Shown: in pieces, positions 23,664-36,296 of the stretch
Position numbering within the stretch: the stretch's first letter is position 1
How the letters are laid out: the number at the start of each line of letters is the position of its first letter
Source of the DNA: Gibbula magus
Lineage: Eukaryota > Mollusca > Gastropoda > Trochida > Trochidae
NCBI GenBank assembly: GCA_936450465.1
Contig: OW388293.1
Location: forward strand, 22,407,860-22,471,859
Reading direction: 5' to 3'
DNA length: 64,000 nucleotides
Made by a program: the position numbers and the translations under genes
The notes under the pieces: generated by a model
Database searches by the model: none
Seen by the model: the letters and a program-made list of their open reading frames with translations, nothing else
What the model was told of the DNA's origin: nothing

Positions 23664-24540
23664 TTAACAATTCTTTAAGAGTTTTCTCAAAGTTCCTAGC
23701 TTACTAGAACTAAATAAAATATTCATTTTGTACATATTTGGCCTATTGTAACAATATTCGTGAATATAGTTTTCTCTTTCTGATTGTAATATAGGACAAA
23801 CAAATAAATAATGAAATTCGTCCCCAAGATCGTTTAAATTACAAAGAGTACATTTTCTTTCTTGAACTGGGATATTTTTCCATCTACCGGTCTCGATTGG
23901 CAGAAATCTTAACAAGTTATTGTAATTTAAAAAAAATGTAGGTATTGTTCAAACTGGAGAGATGGATTTTTGAAGATATTGTATATAGTTGCTTTGGAAG
24001 AATTATCAATTGTTGATAACCAATTTTGCTGAAAAATATCTTTTAATTTGCTTTTAACTACAGATTTAAGCCAAATGGTGCTTTTGAAATTTTGAGATTT
24101 CCAAACAAAACCCAGTCCAAGATCATCAAAAATTCCTTTGATATAACATAACCATTTATGTGAACATTTGCCGAAGATAAAATCATTAAATAACAATTTA
24201 TAAACCAGAAGGCACAATTTTGACGATTTACCAGTATTTTGGCCAAGAAACATACCATTCGGCATTTAGTAATATTTACAAGTGGGAATCGACCAAACTC
24301 GCCATAGATCATGTAGTTGGGGGTACCTTTGCGCAATGACGACAAATATTTAAGGAATCGTAGATGGACATTTTCAAAACAGGACGCATTTTCAAAACCC
24401 CAGACTTCACATCCATATAAAAGAATGGGGGTAATCATACAATCAAATAATTTCAAATGACAGTATATAGAAAGTTTAAGTATTCTTCCTTGACTTAATA
24501 CGAAAAACATTGCCTTTGTAGCCTTTTCAACCAACAAACG
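23664..24540 (-). mobile_element. Non-LTR retrotransposon 3' fragment
   Basis: Minus-strand frames, broken twice, read MITPILLYGCEVWGFEN, LRFLKYLSSLRKGTPNYMIY, GEFGRFPL and then CTLCNLNDLGDEFHYLFVCP, the CCHC zf-RVT patch. This is the region after the RT palm in LINEs. RT itself is missing, so the copy is strongly 5'-truncated. It resembles the fragment at 35.8-36.3 kb and the LINE at 57.5-59.2 kb. Confidence 0.8.
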
Positions 24541-25271
24541 TTTGGTTTTAGTGAATTTATTATTTTTTTAACAGATTGTGGCCGCATATCATTAACTATT
24601 ACCAGTAACAAATAGGGATATAGATGTACATGAGTTGTTGTTACAATGAATTGGAGTTGCGTTGTTTATACAATAAAGAGTATTGTGGTACGAGGTTATA
24701 TAATGTACGAGTTTGAGCAAATTAATTGGATGTCAGTTATGTCATGTCAAATACTGAGATTGAGAGTGATTGAAAAGTAGATGAATGTTTATCAAATAAA
24801 TGAGCTTGTACATGAAATGGATTAGGTAGAAACACTTATATAGTTTTGATGAAATACACACTAATATGAAATATAAGTATTGAATATAGTTTAGCAAAAG
24901 GTGGAAGGCACTAAAACTTAAATATCCGTCGTCTGTGTTTAGAGAGGAAGCTATCTTGTTGATATTTACAGCTTCATGAAGTACAAGACGAAGGAAAACA
25001 AAACTCATGTATATTTAGTTCCTCCAAGTTTCTTCTCATTCCACTATGTCGAAACGCCGCCTACAGAGAACAAAGAAGGTGTTTGTCCATAAAGAATGTA
25101 TCTTCATCATCTTAACTTATAGAATGTCAATCAATAAATGACAATATTAGGCCTACTTGTATTTGGACAGCAAAATGCATACTTTTATTTTTTTAATATT
25201 GGACACACTTTTTTCCAGATTGTACGTTGTTTTAAAAACATTATACATTATTTGTAATGAATTTCGAATGT
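24541..25271. other. AT-rich gap
   Basis: Flanks a LINE fragment and a MITE. I see only short chance frames and no repeat structure. Confidence 0.4.
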
Positions 25272-25280
25272 GGTATTGTC

Positions 25281-25718
25281 CAGTCTGATTAAAATCGACG
25301 GTTTCCCGTGGAATAAAAATTGCAAAATAGTGCATCTACCGGGATACGAACTCATATCAGTCGTAGGTTCCACGCCAAACCGTCTGATAACAGTCCGTAG
25401 ACTAGCGTGTTCGAGCGCAATTCAGGTAGCCAATCAAAAGATGGCCAACAAATGTTTTCGGTGCGAGAAATTAGGGGCAGATAACTCCAAACAGCTATCC
25501 TTTTGTCTTTTCCGAATGCTTTCAAATCAGCGACCGTTTAAATACTATGATGTGATTGGTCAGCTATTTGACTGGGTTTTGGCTGCGCTAAACTGGTTCG
25601 GAACACACGCCTATACGGGATGTTCTCAGACCTTGTCTACAGAACCTGTTCGTATCTCGGTAGATATATTAGTTTGCAAATTTTATTCCTCGGAACAAGG
25701 TCGATTTAAATCAGACTG
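25281..25718. mobile_element. Mutator-like MITE, 438 bp, 9-bp target duplication
   Basis: GGTATTGTC occurs immediately outside both ends (25272-25280 and 25719-25727). Inverted arms begin CAGTCTGATT and remain similar for about 80 bases, through AATCGAC, GGAATAAAA and TCTACCG.GATACGAAC. Long arms plus a 9-bp duplication are the usual pattern of MULE elements. A 155-codon open frame spanning the element is not a gene. Confidence 0.85.
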
Positions 25719-26147
25719 GGTATTGTCACATGTCTAATAATTCAAAACCGCACATGTACTACTTTCAAAATACTTTGAATACAACGTTAACACCAAATGA
25801 AACTGCAACCATTAATTCATTCCGTTATATTTTTTGTTATTAGAGTGAGACGTAAGGTGTTGTGGTAGAATAACACGCTCTTTCAATGAAAATAAACACA
25901 AGCAATGACATGTATATATTGACTTTCATCTGCTCATGTAAACACGGTTTGAGTTTACACAAAAACATTTTAGTTTAAACCTACCATGCGGTTCTTTGCA
26001 TTATTGTGCTGCACCTATTTTATCGCAAACGAAATCGCATGGAGGAATCCCTATCTTACGTCATATTTTACAATTTATTAGTGGGTAGGCCTATGTACCA
26101 TGGGGTACGGGTCAGTTCGTACCATAACCAGTTTACCCCGGTTAGCT

Positions 26148-26330
26148 TCGTCTAGGTTGATTCGCCCTAGTAAATGTTGATATTTGATATAATTAAGTTT
26201 TTGTGTGTTTTGTGCCGAAACCGGTTCCGTCTAGGTTGATTCGCCCTAGTAAATGTTGATGTTTGATATAATGAAGTTGTTGTGTGTTCCCGAAACCGGT
26301 TCACTCCGGGTCGCATCGTCCTGGGTCGGT
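26148..26330. repeat. 79-bp tandem repeat, about 2.5 copies
   Basis: TCTAGGTTGATTCGCCCTAG starts at 26151 and 26230 and a diverged third start (TCCTGGGTCGGTTTGCCCTG) at about 26309. Each unit includes CCGAAACCGGTT. No gene is seen. Confidence 0.8.
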
Positions 26331-26613
26331 TTGCCCTGATATATGTATACGATAAATGCAATAAAGCATAGCATAGTATACACATCTTTTTTGTTAAAAT
26401 ATTATGATTCATCTTGTACTGAAACCATTTTAGATCAACACTCATAATACATCTACTAGCCATAAAATTAATGTAATGCAAAATATTTCTTCATATCTTA
26501 ATTGACCAGTTGATTTATCAAATCTCAATCGTTTAAGCAATTTACAACCTTTGTACTTTTGTAAATATTTTTGAAATATTGAATGGTACAATAGGAAAAA
26601 AACTTGTGAATGA

Positions 26614-26671
26614 TTAAACATTGCTGCATTTCGCTAACACAGAAAAGTTAGCGAAATGCAGCAATGTTTAA
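26614..26671. repeat. Perfect 25-bp hairpin, 8-base loop
   Basis: Left arm 26614-26638 and right arm 26647-26671 are exact inverses. It lies 83 bases beyond the stop of the P450 pseudogene, within its probable 3' UTR on the minus strand. The matching place near 38940-38985 in the paralogous copy has only one arm, so the inverted arm is new. It is too AT-rich and lacks the U tract to be a terminator. Confidence 0.9.
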
Positions 26672-27099
26672 ATTAGCAAGTGATGAAGACTGTTTGAGAA
26701 AGTTATCACCCTCATATACATTTTGTGTCTTGTAGTAAATTGTAGCAACGTTTTTATCTTAATAACGCCTGAAACGTGAATGGTTTCGGTGAATGTGTGG
26801 CTGCGATGACACCTTCCATTGATGGCTTGGTCTTGTCCACAACAATCTGGAATCGTTGAATCAAAGTAGTCAAGAATAGGAACAGCTCCATTCGGGCGAG
26901 CGACTCTCCAAGACAAAATCGTCTACCTGTGAAGGAAATATGTCATTATTATTACTGCATAAAAATTGCCTTAATGGAAGAAAATTGTGCAACGTATAAA
27001 GCGACAGTGGTGATGAACTTTTCAGTGTGAAAGGTAGATTTGTAGGTCTGATACGAATTTGAGACATCAGACAGCAAGAGGAATGACCATTACATCATG

Positions 27100-27356
27100 G
27101 TGCCATAATTAAAAACTTTATTCTGAGTCTTTAGATATACATCAGCCAGATCACTTGACCTATCTTCGAGCGGCCATTTTAATGTGAATACATTAAAGTT
27201 GCCACTCAAAGGGAAATGGACTCGCATTGCTTAACCAAACCATTTCGTTTTAGAAATCTTTTAATTGATTGAGGGGTATTATATAGCCATTGGTAACACT
27301 TATTTACCTTTTCGTTGGATAACTTTATTTCAGTAAGGAGAACGTGCTACAGCACC
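27100..27356. mobile_element. Possible decayed TTAA-type MITE
   Basis: The right tip reads AACGTGCTACAGCACC followed by TTAA, as in the other family members (one T shorter). GAGCGGCCATTTTAATG near 27173 matches the inner GGCCGCCAT block of the MITE at 23093. The left end is not clear, so the start is approximate. It lies in intron 3 of the P450 pseudogene. Confidence 0.45.
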
Positions 27357-28747
27357 TTAAAACCATTTTTATATAATGGTGCCTACTTATCTTACTACCT
27401 ACTAATCGAGACACTATACACTTGCAATTGATAATTAAAACGATTTTAATTCACCCATGTAAACACTAGCGCAATCAGTTGGGCAATTCATTTTGTAAAT
27501 GCTCACTGAGGCGTGACTGTGATAAGCGACAGACGGGGCCGGCTAGACAGCTACTCCGCCGAGTCTCGTTAATTAATTAATGATGATTATCACTGCCGCT
27601 AAATGAATTTATGAGGTGTATTACATCGCCAAAAAGACATGTTTATGTAATAATTGTGTAATTGTCATCTGCGGAATTACCTAGTTGGATATCTAAACAT
27701 TCGATATATGGGAAATTTAAGTTGGTTCATTGAAGATTTATTTGTGAAATTAACAATCAAAATGTTGCGAAATTACGTAGAATTATGACTATCGCCGAAA
27801 ATCAGATTCCTACTGATACGTCACAGAAGTTATCCCTTCATCTATCCTTTAAGAGTTTCTAAGAGTTAGGTATTACCTAAAGAAAATGGAATAAACTTGT
27901 CACTCTTGAAGACCCTTCCCTGCTCATCCAGGAACCTCTCAGGACGGAATGTTTCTGGATCACCCCAGATCTTCGGATCTTTCAGAACCGAAAGCAACAT
28001 AGGAACCAGCGTCACCCCTTTAGGCAACATATGGCCACGGAACTGGATAGTTTCTTTGACCGTGTAAGGAATCGTTGTCGGTACTATTTCGCCAAGTCTC
28101 AGGACTTCCATAATGGTGGCCTCGAGGTACGGCAGACTGGTCCTGTCCTTCATGGACGGTGATCTGTCCAGTCCGATGTTCTCCTGATCTCCTGGAAACA
28201 CTTCTCCTGAACATCCGGGTAGTTCAGAAAGTACACGAACGTCCATCGTAGCGCCGTTGTCGTCGTTTCACTTCCCGCAATAAAGAGGTCAATGATGGTC
28301 TTGACCAGATGCTCGACTGAAAGAAGAACCATAATAAATGCTTCAAATAGATATGGGATAACACGAATTAGTCCTAAGAAAGAAACAGCTGGAGCTGTTG
28401 TCCTTCAAGTATATTCAGAAATGATTAATTTGAACACATATTATTTATATTTATATAATTTGTGATTTTTCTTATTATTTAGATATATTCGGTCTCGGCA
28501 ATCGAGCTTTAATGTGACAGCATCCGAATTAACATATCCCTATGGTTTCACAGATTCACAAATTGAAAAGTTCTAAAAAAAAACTAAAATACTTTATTTC
28601 TTCACCCAAGATTAACATATTGCGTCTGGCCCTTAGCAACATAAATAGTGGGCCAACTGTATTGAAGCGACGCATGCAGCTAGTTCACACACCCCTTATA
28701 CATATAGAATATAAGCCTACATATTATAAGTTACAACATTCAGTGGA

Positions 28748-28850
28748 GGGTGACATCGTTATTTATCACACTCGCGTTAGTGTTTATTCAACGAGCCGTA
28801 GGCGAGTTGGATAAACACTAACAAGGGTCTGATAAATTACGATGTCACCC
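28748..28850. repeat. 103-bp hairpin in intron 2 (copy A)
   Basis: GGGTGACATCGT and its inverse close the structure; an inner pair GTTAGTGTTTATTCAAC / GTTGGATAAACACTAAC forms the loop end. The same hairpin is at 40543-40644 in the paralogue, so it predates the segmental duplication. Probably a short MITE. Confidence 0.75.
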
Positions 28851-30159
28851 AAACAAACTGAATGATATAACGTATTTATCTTACCGCATGTCTCAAAATA
28901 TCATTAAAAACCCCAAAGAAAACAGAAAACAGCTGATCGATACACAAACTATGACCTTTAACTTGTGTCACTTGACATTGAATGATTGACGTTGATGCAT
29001 GCTTTATTCATGTTGCGGGATATAAAACATTTATCACCCTCGTGAAAATTTATCAACCCTAATGACGGTGTTTATTGATATTTGTTAATGGTCACGCGGA
29101 CCAGTCAGGGATCGACATTCTTACATGAGGTAGGATAATAATATTTGTAAGGTTGGAAGGTATACTCACTACCCATGGACGTAGCAGCTGTTCCTTCTTG
29201 TCGAAGTTTCATCTCCTTGATGTAACCAGATATGAAGTCTCTTGGATCATCATCCTCGTGCTTGAAATGTTCTTCAATACTCGGTTTAATCAGGTTGTCT
29301 TCAATTATATTTTTGTGAACATGTTTCAACTTTTTAAATTTAAATAGATCACCAGGCAGCATCTAAACCACGGAACAACATTCATCCATGATGTACTCTT
29401 GGCCACGCATGAAGTCCTTGAGTATAGGATCTGTGTATTCAAAACGTTTTCCAAACATTATTGAGCAGATTACGTTTGATATAGCATTGTGAACAATGGG
29501 GCCACAGTCGAAAGGCTTCCCTTGCTGTTCTTCAACAGCATTCAAGAAATCCACTGTTTCCTTCAATATTTTGTCTGCCAGTATAGATTTACCCATTCCA
29601 AGATCTCGAAGTGTTGTCATGGCAACTGTCTTTGCTCTTTCCACGTGTCTCCACTGCTGGCAACAATTCCTGCAACGTATTATTATATGTAATTTATAAG
29701 GTTAGTTTACATGGACTACTATCATTGAATTTGAGTGAACATAGCGATTTATCACCTGAGAGGCTTGTGAAATCTATGTTGCCATCTTATGTTAATGTAT
29801 GTGCCTTATCATTCAGCATTATTTTTTTGTATCTGGCAAAAGGTTTGTATATATGGCGGCTACGTAACCAGGTAATTGTCATATCAAAGTTGTAAATAAG
29901 GGAAACTATTTCATTATGAATGAATGATTAACAGAGGTAGACAAATACTTAACTGAGAACACACGACAATTAAAAAACTGATACAGTTCGTCTACAGCCC
30001 ACAATAAACGGATGTCCAGTGTCTGATAAACTAATACCAATGGCACATACAATCAAAACGTGGCTACCACAGCAGATTTCGATTTGGATAAGATCATGCG
30101 GCATTAACAAACTATATTCAAACTGTACATACCTCTGTAATTGAATTGTGTAATGCTGA

Positions 30160-32612
30160 AAAAAATGCCATTAACCTTTAGCCTGCTGCATTGTTTTCAG
30201 GTTTTTGCAGAGAGCATCAGATTTGTAAATTTGTAACAATTATGTCCATGGGTATCCTTCATTTAAAGTTTTTCTCGCCTTAGTAATTAACATAATTTCA
30301 AAATAATTAAAATAAATATTTGAGTCACATTTTTTTCTAACTTATTATTTTCATGAACAATTATTAATTAATGTAATATTTTAAAAATATCAATTATTTT
30401 TACACTTATATATGGAAAAAATGAAATAATACAGTAGTTATAAAATTGTACTACATTTTCGAATTATTTTGTCAATAATTATTTATGCAGCCCAATTTTT
30501 ACACCATTTTGTTCAGAATTAAATTTTTTACCAGAAAAAAATTATGTTGATGATATGTGTTTTCCTTTCAGAAAACAAGAGCCTGTCAAAAACGATCTCC
30601 GTTGTATTTATAAAATTACGACGTAATTTGTAACAATGGATATTCCTCAATGAACAATGCATTTACTTCCGTGAGAAATATTTTTAAAATAATGCATCCA
30701 TCGTAATCAAATTTACACAAAAAGTTAACACATCTATTCACTTTTCTGTGTTCCAAATATAAGCATATGACATAACTGTTTTTATATTTTCCAACGTCAA
30801 TCAGTCATCGATATCTCGAAACATGACAGTCAACAAACACTCGCCGCTCGCCATTGTTATGCATTTCCTTCGCCGATTACAGATTTGTTCAAATAAAAAA
30901 ATCTAATGATCTAAATCATTTTGAAAATATTCCGTTTAAAACCAAAGTTAGAACACATTTTTCCAAATGTCTGTTGAATATTTAATGTAAACATGGTCTT
31001 GAAAAGTTTAAAAATACAATCAAAATTTCCTTCGGTTAGCGTTGTCGTATTGTAAACAATGTCACGTGATTAGCTTGGTTGTACAAAATTGATCATGTGA
31101 CCATCAATGTTTCGTTTGTTATTTCACTGTAAATTCGCCGATTCAAACACTAGTTATTCACATTTATTCTTTGAAATGTAATTGTTTGTCATTCTTGTTA
31201 ATTTCATGGATGTTATAACATGTGCATTCATTTAATTCGTATCACACCAAAATATTGTGTGAAAAAGCCGAGACGACACAATGGCCTCCATTTGCAATGA
31301 ATTCGAACTGACAGGTCTATCTATGATTTCGTTTGAAAACGGGTATAATTTCTATCAAATTCCAAATGAAAACTTTAAAATAATCAACATGAATCATTTA
31401 GCAATTGTATTCCAACAATTATTTCACATAGACGAGACTTGTTAATTCGTAATTTACTTTTTAGCGAGATAGGGTTACTGCTACTGTTTCACGGCTTCAT
31501 TTCAACTTGTGAAATTGCAGATCGGAAAGTCGGTCCATGTCATGTCAAACACATTTCGTAGTTCGAATGTAAACTCAAACATGATAATATTTTGTGATAA
31601 TGTTAGGATATGACACTTTTTTTTTCATATATGTATAAATTATAATCAAAATGCAAATTTACTCAGTGATTTTAATCGTAAAAACATCGTAACATCCGGG
31701 GGCTTGGTGAACTTATGCAAATTTATCGGGTCATCAACAGAGACTCTACGAACTAGTGAAATAATTATTACAACCACATTGTTTAATTTTTGATCGATTT
31801 TTATAAAACTACATCGTTTTTAGTGTCAATTTGATTAATTTTAACAATTAATAACACTCTATGGTTAGATCGACGACCATTTCTAAAAATAGATACAGCT
31901 TCCGCTAGCTTTACGTTCACTTTGAGTCGCGTAACATGGGAAAATAGCGGGAACATGTCATGGGCTGAATTGAAGAAATGGCCGATTTGGCACTGCTATT
32001 GATGACACGTTGGATATGTTACTATATTTGGAAACAAGAATTGACAAACAATGCACTGATACATTTTTATTTATTTGCGGAAGATTTTGAGATTCTAAAA
32101 ATATGTAAGTGAAATGCTTTGTTTATTTTCACGTTTTTTTTCAAAAAGTAATCGGTTGATCTTTTCATTTGCCGACATTTTCGCAAATCTCCGATTGTTT
32201 TCTAACAGAAATAAATTCAATGTCCAAATTTGTAAATCAGCTAGATTAAGATATTCTGACCATAATGATGTGAAAGTTATGCATTTTGCATGCACGTACT
32301 ATAGAATTTCAACCAATTGAATCGAGTAGGTAACATTTTTATTATGACGTCAAACACGCACCTGCAGGCAGTTTTGTGATTGAAAATACGTTCAATATTT
32401 TTAATTCATCATTTCTCAATAAAATAAAATTGTATATGGATACTAATTACATCACGTGAAAGCCCATTGATTTCTCATTCGGAAAATGTTAACTTTTTCA
32501 TAAATCAGGGAACTTTGTCACAGACTTTTGTCGTATGCATGTCAAGGGGTCAAACGTCATTGACGTATCAATACGTCAACACCCCTTGGGCTTGATATGC
32601 AGCCTGCAGCAG
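30160..32612. other. 2.4-kb AT-rich block present only in copy A
   Basis: In intron 1 of the pseudogene. The paralogous intron goes from ...ATGCTGAAATGTC... straight to ...AAACCTCACAATG at about 44380-44400, so this block is an insertion in A or a deletion in B. It begins near TTAACCTTTAGCCTGCTGC and ends near CAGCAGCGAGCATC, but I find no convincing inverted ends, target duplication or coding frame. Confidence 0.55.
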
Positions 32613-32925
32613 CGAGCATCTTGAAACCTCACAGTGTTTTACCATAACAAAATAACAAGACTGACAATGCTGTGAGGATATAAAAGTGATGAAAAACAAC
32701 CATGCAATGACGACATAGTGGTGGTGACGTCAGACAGACCTTTCTGAGATCACAAGTCAAATATCATCATTATTCAAACACTGTTTGTTAAAATGCATTC
32801 TCGTTTTGTACTTACTACTGATTATAGAAATCTGATACTAGATGATGGATACAATTTCTCAAACACTTGTCTTACTTGAAATATAAATAGAAAGGATATC
32901 CATTTAGCATCTTTAGTCTATTCGT

Positions 32926-33203
32926 GAAGTGAGGTGAACTGGGGTTTCACTTATATCACGGGTGCCAGTATTATGGCAGGAGTAAAGCCCGCATCGTTAT
33001 GTGGCTATTCATTGCGGTGCAACCTGCGATTATCGGCTGGAACTAGCTAACCATGGGTGGTACTACGCTGAAATTGCACCCAAACCTTACTGCGTGTAGA
33101 ACAGTTCTCTATTGCAGATAATGTTGTCATGCCCCTGGTGGGATTCGAACCCTGGACCTCTTCATCTGAAACCGAACGCTCTTACCACTGCATTATCCTG
33201 GCC
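32926..33203 (-). mobile_element. tRNA-derived SINE, 12-bp target duplication (copy A)
   Basis: TAGTCTATTCGT flanks both ends (32914-32925 and 33204-33215). On the minus strand the head has an A-box-like GCAGTGGTAAGAGC and a B-box GGTTCGAATCC, followed by a body unrelated to tRNA. The head does not keep an acceptor stem or clear anticodon, so it is not a tRNA gene. Confidence 0.85.
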
Positions 33204-33988
33204 TAGTCTATTCGTCGTCTAGATATATTTATAAATGAGAATACCATGAGACTTGAAGGTTAGTTGCTTATCACCCAGATTAAAATAGCAACTATACATG
33301 TAAAACATTTACGTGAGCACAATTGTGGCAATCGAGATACAGAAAAATAGCTAAAATTTCGACCGAATATCTTAAAATATGAACAATACATACATAAAAA
33401 TACAATAAAGTCATTCAGGATGTCACCATATTTTTTTCGAGGATAATACAAGATATCCTGAAGCTAGACTTTAGCGAAGCTTACATAAAATTTCGACTAT
33501 ATATCTTAAAATATGAAAAAAATATTTAATAAAAATACACTAGACCTTTCAACTTCGATATTTTGAGGAATCGTCCTGGCCTCAGCATTATATATTCACT
33601 TTTTGCTTAAGAGGATAATCACCTCAAAACAATTGAATGCTTATAACTTTTATAACATTTACTACTCACCTTTTTCATCCTGTAAATGATTGTTCACGAA
33701 AGTATCTGGTCGCACAAGATAATCTGCATTCTTGACAAGAGCTTCCTTGATGACGTCATATCCGTTGATGAAGATGGCCGGTTTATGGAACACATACACA
33801 GTGAATACGTCCCCATAACGACGCCTTAGTTGCTCGGTCATAAGTCGGAAGTCTGAATTCATATTAAACAAATTTCCAATGAGCGGAAGTCGAGGCGGAC
33901 CGGGTGGAAGGCCGGAGGGTCGACGGGTCAGTAGCCACAGTCCGAGCATACAGATGAGCGCCAGGAGTGCACCTGTGATTAGTTCCAT

Positions 33989-35759
33989 GTTTGACTCCTC
34001 TTGGTTTAGAACTATTTGTTTCTTGAAGCTGACTCCTTGGTTGAACACTCTCTGACCTAGGGAATATTATTTTCAGCAATATAAGCCCCCATGGACCGTC
34101 AGATTTTTACCTTTTGACAGCGAGGATTTTGTTTGTTAGCTTATTCTGACACATTGGTAGAACACAGTTAGTAGACGTACGGGTTTGTCTAGCTTCAGGT
34201 CGTGCAGTACGGTATAAAGTTGTCCCCTCTCGCAGTGCACGAGATCTGAGACGTTCCAAGTTCGAGTTGTGTGTAGTGAGTTAACTACAGTTGTGTCCTC
34301 AGAGCTGTTCACGGTTTGTTGCAGTTATGTCATCCAGCTCTTCACAGTGTGTGGTTATATACATCGGGTAGATGATGAAAGAACTCGGTACATGTGTGAA
34401 AGGGCGATTTTATTCAGCATTAGAGCACAGTCAAATGCTTTCGTCCAATCATATGATTGTATTGTGGTTACGTGGAGTACATTTATAACCCGATAGATGT
34501 ATGGTTGTCTGGTTGCGTTCGGGTATCATGCTCATAAAACTGGTTCACAGACTTCCATAAAAACAACAATGTCAACTGTTTGTTTTATTTATGTGGATAA
34601 TACACAATTAACACTTATTACACTGACAAATGATCTGCTGTTATCCCTTTCCGAAAGGAAAAAGTCGCTTCCATCGATGGGGGTCTTCTATGTTAAGGAG
34701 CTTGATATTCCTAAAAGAAGAAATCATGTAACTAAAGCAAGTAATGTGAGGTCAATTGGGAATTTTCAAGTGTATTTCATTTATATCACGAGTAAGTGAA
34801 ACAACGACAAGCATCAAACCATGTTAGCAATGTTTTATATATATTCAACCACGATGTTAAAAATAATATTCAGACGTTATATAGAACGACATAAAAAAAT
34901 AGAAGAAAAGTACCTTCTTGGGGTGTTAGAGGATTGAGGCTGCATTGTCGTCTCAATGAAACCTCTGTGCCGTCACTAAGCGTCCGAGCGATGTCCAGTA
35001 CGACGTTACATTCTTACCCATAGACAGTTCGAGTATAATTTCGTTGCTGCAGGAACCTGAAATAATTCATATGAAATATAGACGGGATGCACAATAGCAT
35101 ATGCAACAATAGATATTACAACTCGCATATAGATAAATACAGCTCAACAAACAAACAAAATATTTGAAATACAAAAAACAATAATTTTCATTAAATAAAC
35201 CAATTTAATGAAATATACACTTAAGAAAGTACGGAGTAAAAAAATAAACCTACCTTTCCTGAATGAATAGTGTACTTGTCCTTGGACTGTCCATGATGAA
35301 GCCATTGTGTGAACTGATTCATTCTAAAAAAACACTCAGTCTTTATAGGCAATGAAATGTGTTACTGCTCAATGTTGCTGAATAAAAACGTGCTTAAATC
35401 ATGCATGTTCGTGGTTCAAGCACGACACCTATGCTGTAGCACGACTCGTACGCTTTATATAAAATGTACGCCTCATGCACCTCGGACAATTTAAGAAATT
35501 CAGTGCTCACAGTGCTGATGATGACGTCAATGTCCCTAACATTTGCATATGAAAATGAGAAATGTCAATGTTTTTCATGTTGTGTTCGAGAGAATGTTTC
35601 CCAAATTTGTTGACAATTCATTTGAAATATATTCATTTTAAGACATTTTCTTGACGACTCAAGCATTTGACTGTGCTCTAAGATAGATAGAGAACTCGCA
35701 GCAGTACATTATCGGGATATAAATGTACCCGTCCTCTATCTATTACTTGGAGTCCACAT
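33989..35759. other. Upstream region of the P450 pseudogene
   Basis: 33989-34420 is near-identical to the region upstream of the intact paralogue (45781-46190) and should hold the ancestral promoter. 34421-35750 is absent from that copy. It contains an exact 20-base inverted pair (TAGAGCACAGTCAAATGCTT) at 34421-34440 and 35661-35680. Open frames here are short and unlike any family I know. Confidence 0.5.
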
Positions 35760-36296
35760 GGCCCAGAGAACAAATACAAAAATTGTGTACATTTAAATTT
35801 TATTTTAAATTTTACATATACATTTTAATGTGCAAGCTTAATTTCAAACATACACATTTCTTTTCAAATAGATAGCTAAACCTTTCAGTATGTTTACATT
35901 TGTATTTGACAAAGGTGCCACTTTTGTGGTGTTGGAAAATTAAAACATCGATTTGGTATGACTTTTGTTCTACTTTCACTAAAGAAAGGACACACAAGAA
36001 CAAAATGAAATTCATCTTCAATAGTTCTCAAGTTGCAACGGTCACATAATAATTCCGAATAAGTAGTGTATATGTTCAAACGCATTTTCTGAATTCTCAA
36101 ATTGTGTGACAGGCATCTAAACTTTACAAGTACATTTCTCAAATCCTTATCAATGTCAACTCTTAGATACTTTTCTTGTCCAAATATAGTTTTAAAGGAT
36201 GAATATAACTTAAGAAATGTTGATGATTCTATTTGCCCATACCGAGATTGGATGTCTAAATCTATAATCAGTTTGTTTGAACCCATAGAGCGTTAA
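35760..36296 (-). mobile_element. LINE 3' fragment (copy A)
   Basis: A minus-strand frame of 130 codons (36286-35894) includes LRIQKMRLNIYTTYSELLCD and CNLRTIEDEFHFVLVCPFF, the CCHC zf-RVT patch at the end of non-LTR retrotransposon proteins. The LINE end TTCTCTGGGCCATGTGGACT resembles that of the LINE at 57.5-59.2 kb. The same fragment in copy B is cut in two by the 7.8-kb element. Confidence 0.8.

Larger units (their letters stand above)
26754..33988 (-). pseudogene. Cytochrome P450 pseudogene (copy A)
   Basis: Paralogue of the intact gene at 39029-45780. Exons 33988-33670, 29669-29170, 28316-27877 and 26926-26754 keep good splice sites. Lesions against the paralogue: a one-base deletion near 29627 (soon after WKEQR) that leads at once to a stop; a deletion of about 23 bases plus a small indel around 29362-29385 that creates an in-frame TAG at 29363-29365; and a one-base deletion near 28186 in exon 3 (after CFQEI). 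A 3-base insertion in exon 2 is harmless. The anchor, [32 protein letters not shown] and heme motif (FSLG/RRFCLG) are still recognisable. Most lesions are single-base, so an assembly error should be excluded, but the larger deletion argues for real decay. Confidence 0.85.

Noticed and set aside
25270..25737. 155-codon open frame
   Set aside because: It spans exactly a MITE with 9-bp target duplication and long inverted arms.
32095..32320. Overlapping 66-68-codon frames on both strands
   Set aside because: Chance frames in AT-rich DNA with no conservation in the paralogous copy, which lacks this block.
33120..33203. tRNA gene on the minus strand
   Set aside because: Good A- and B-boxes but no acceptor stem or clear anticodon arm, and the body of a SINE follows with a 12-bp target duplication.
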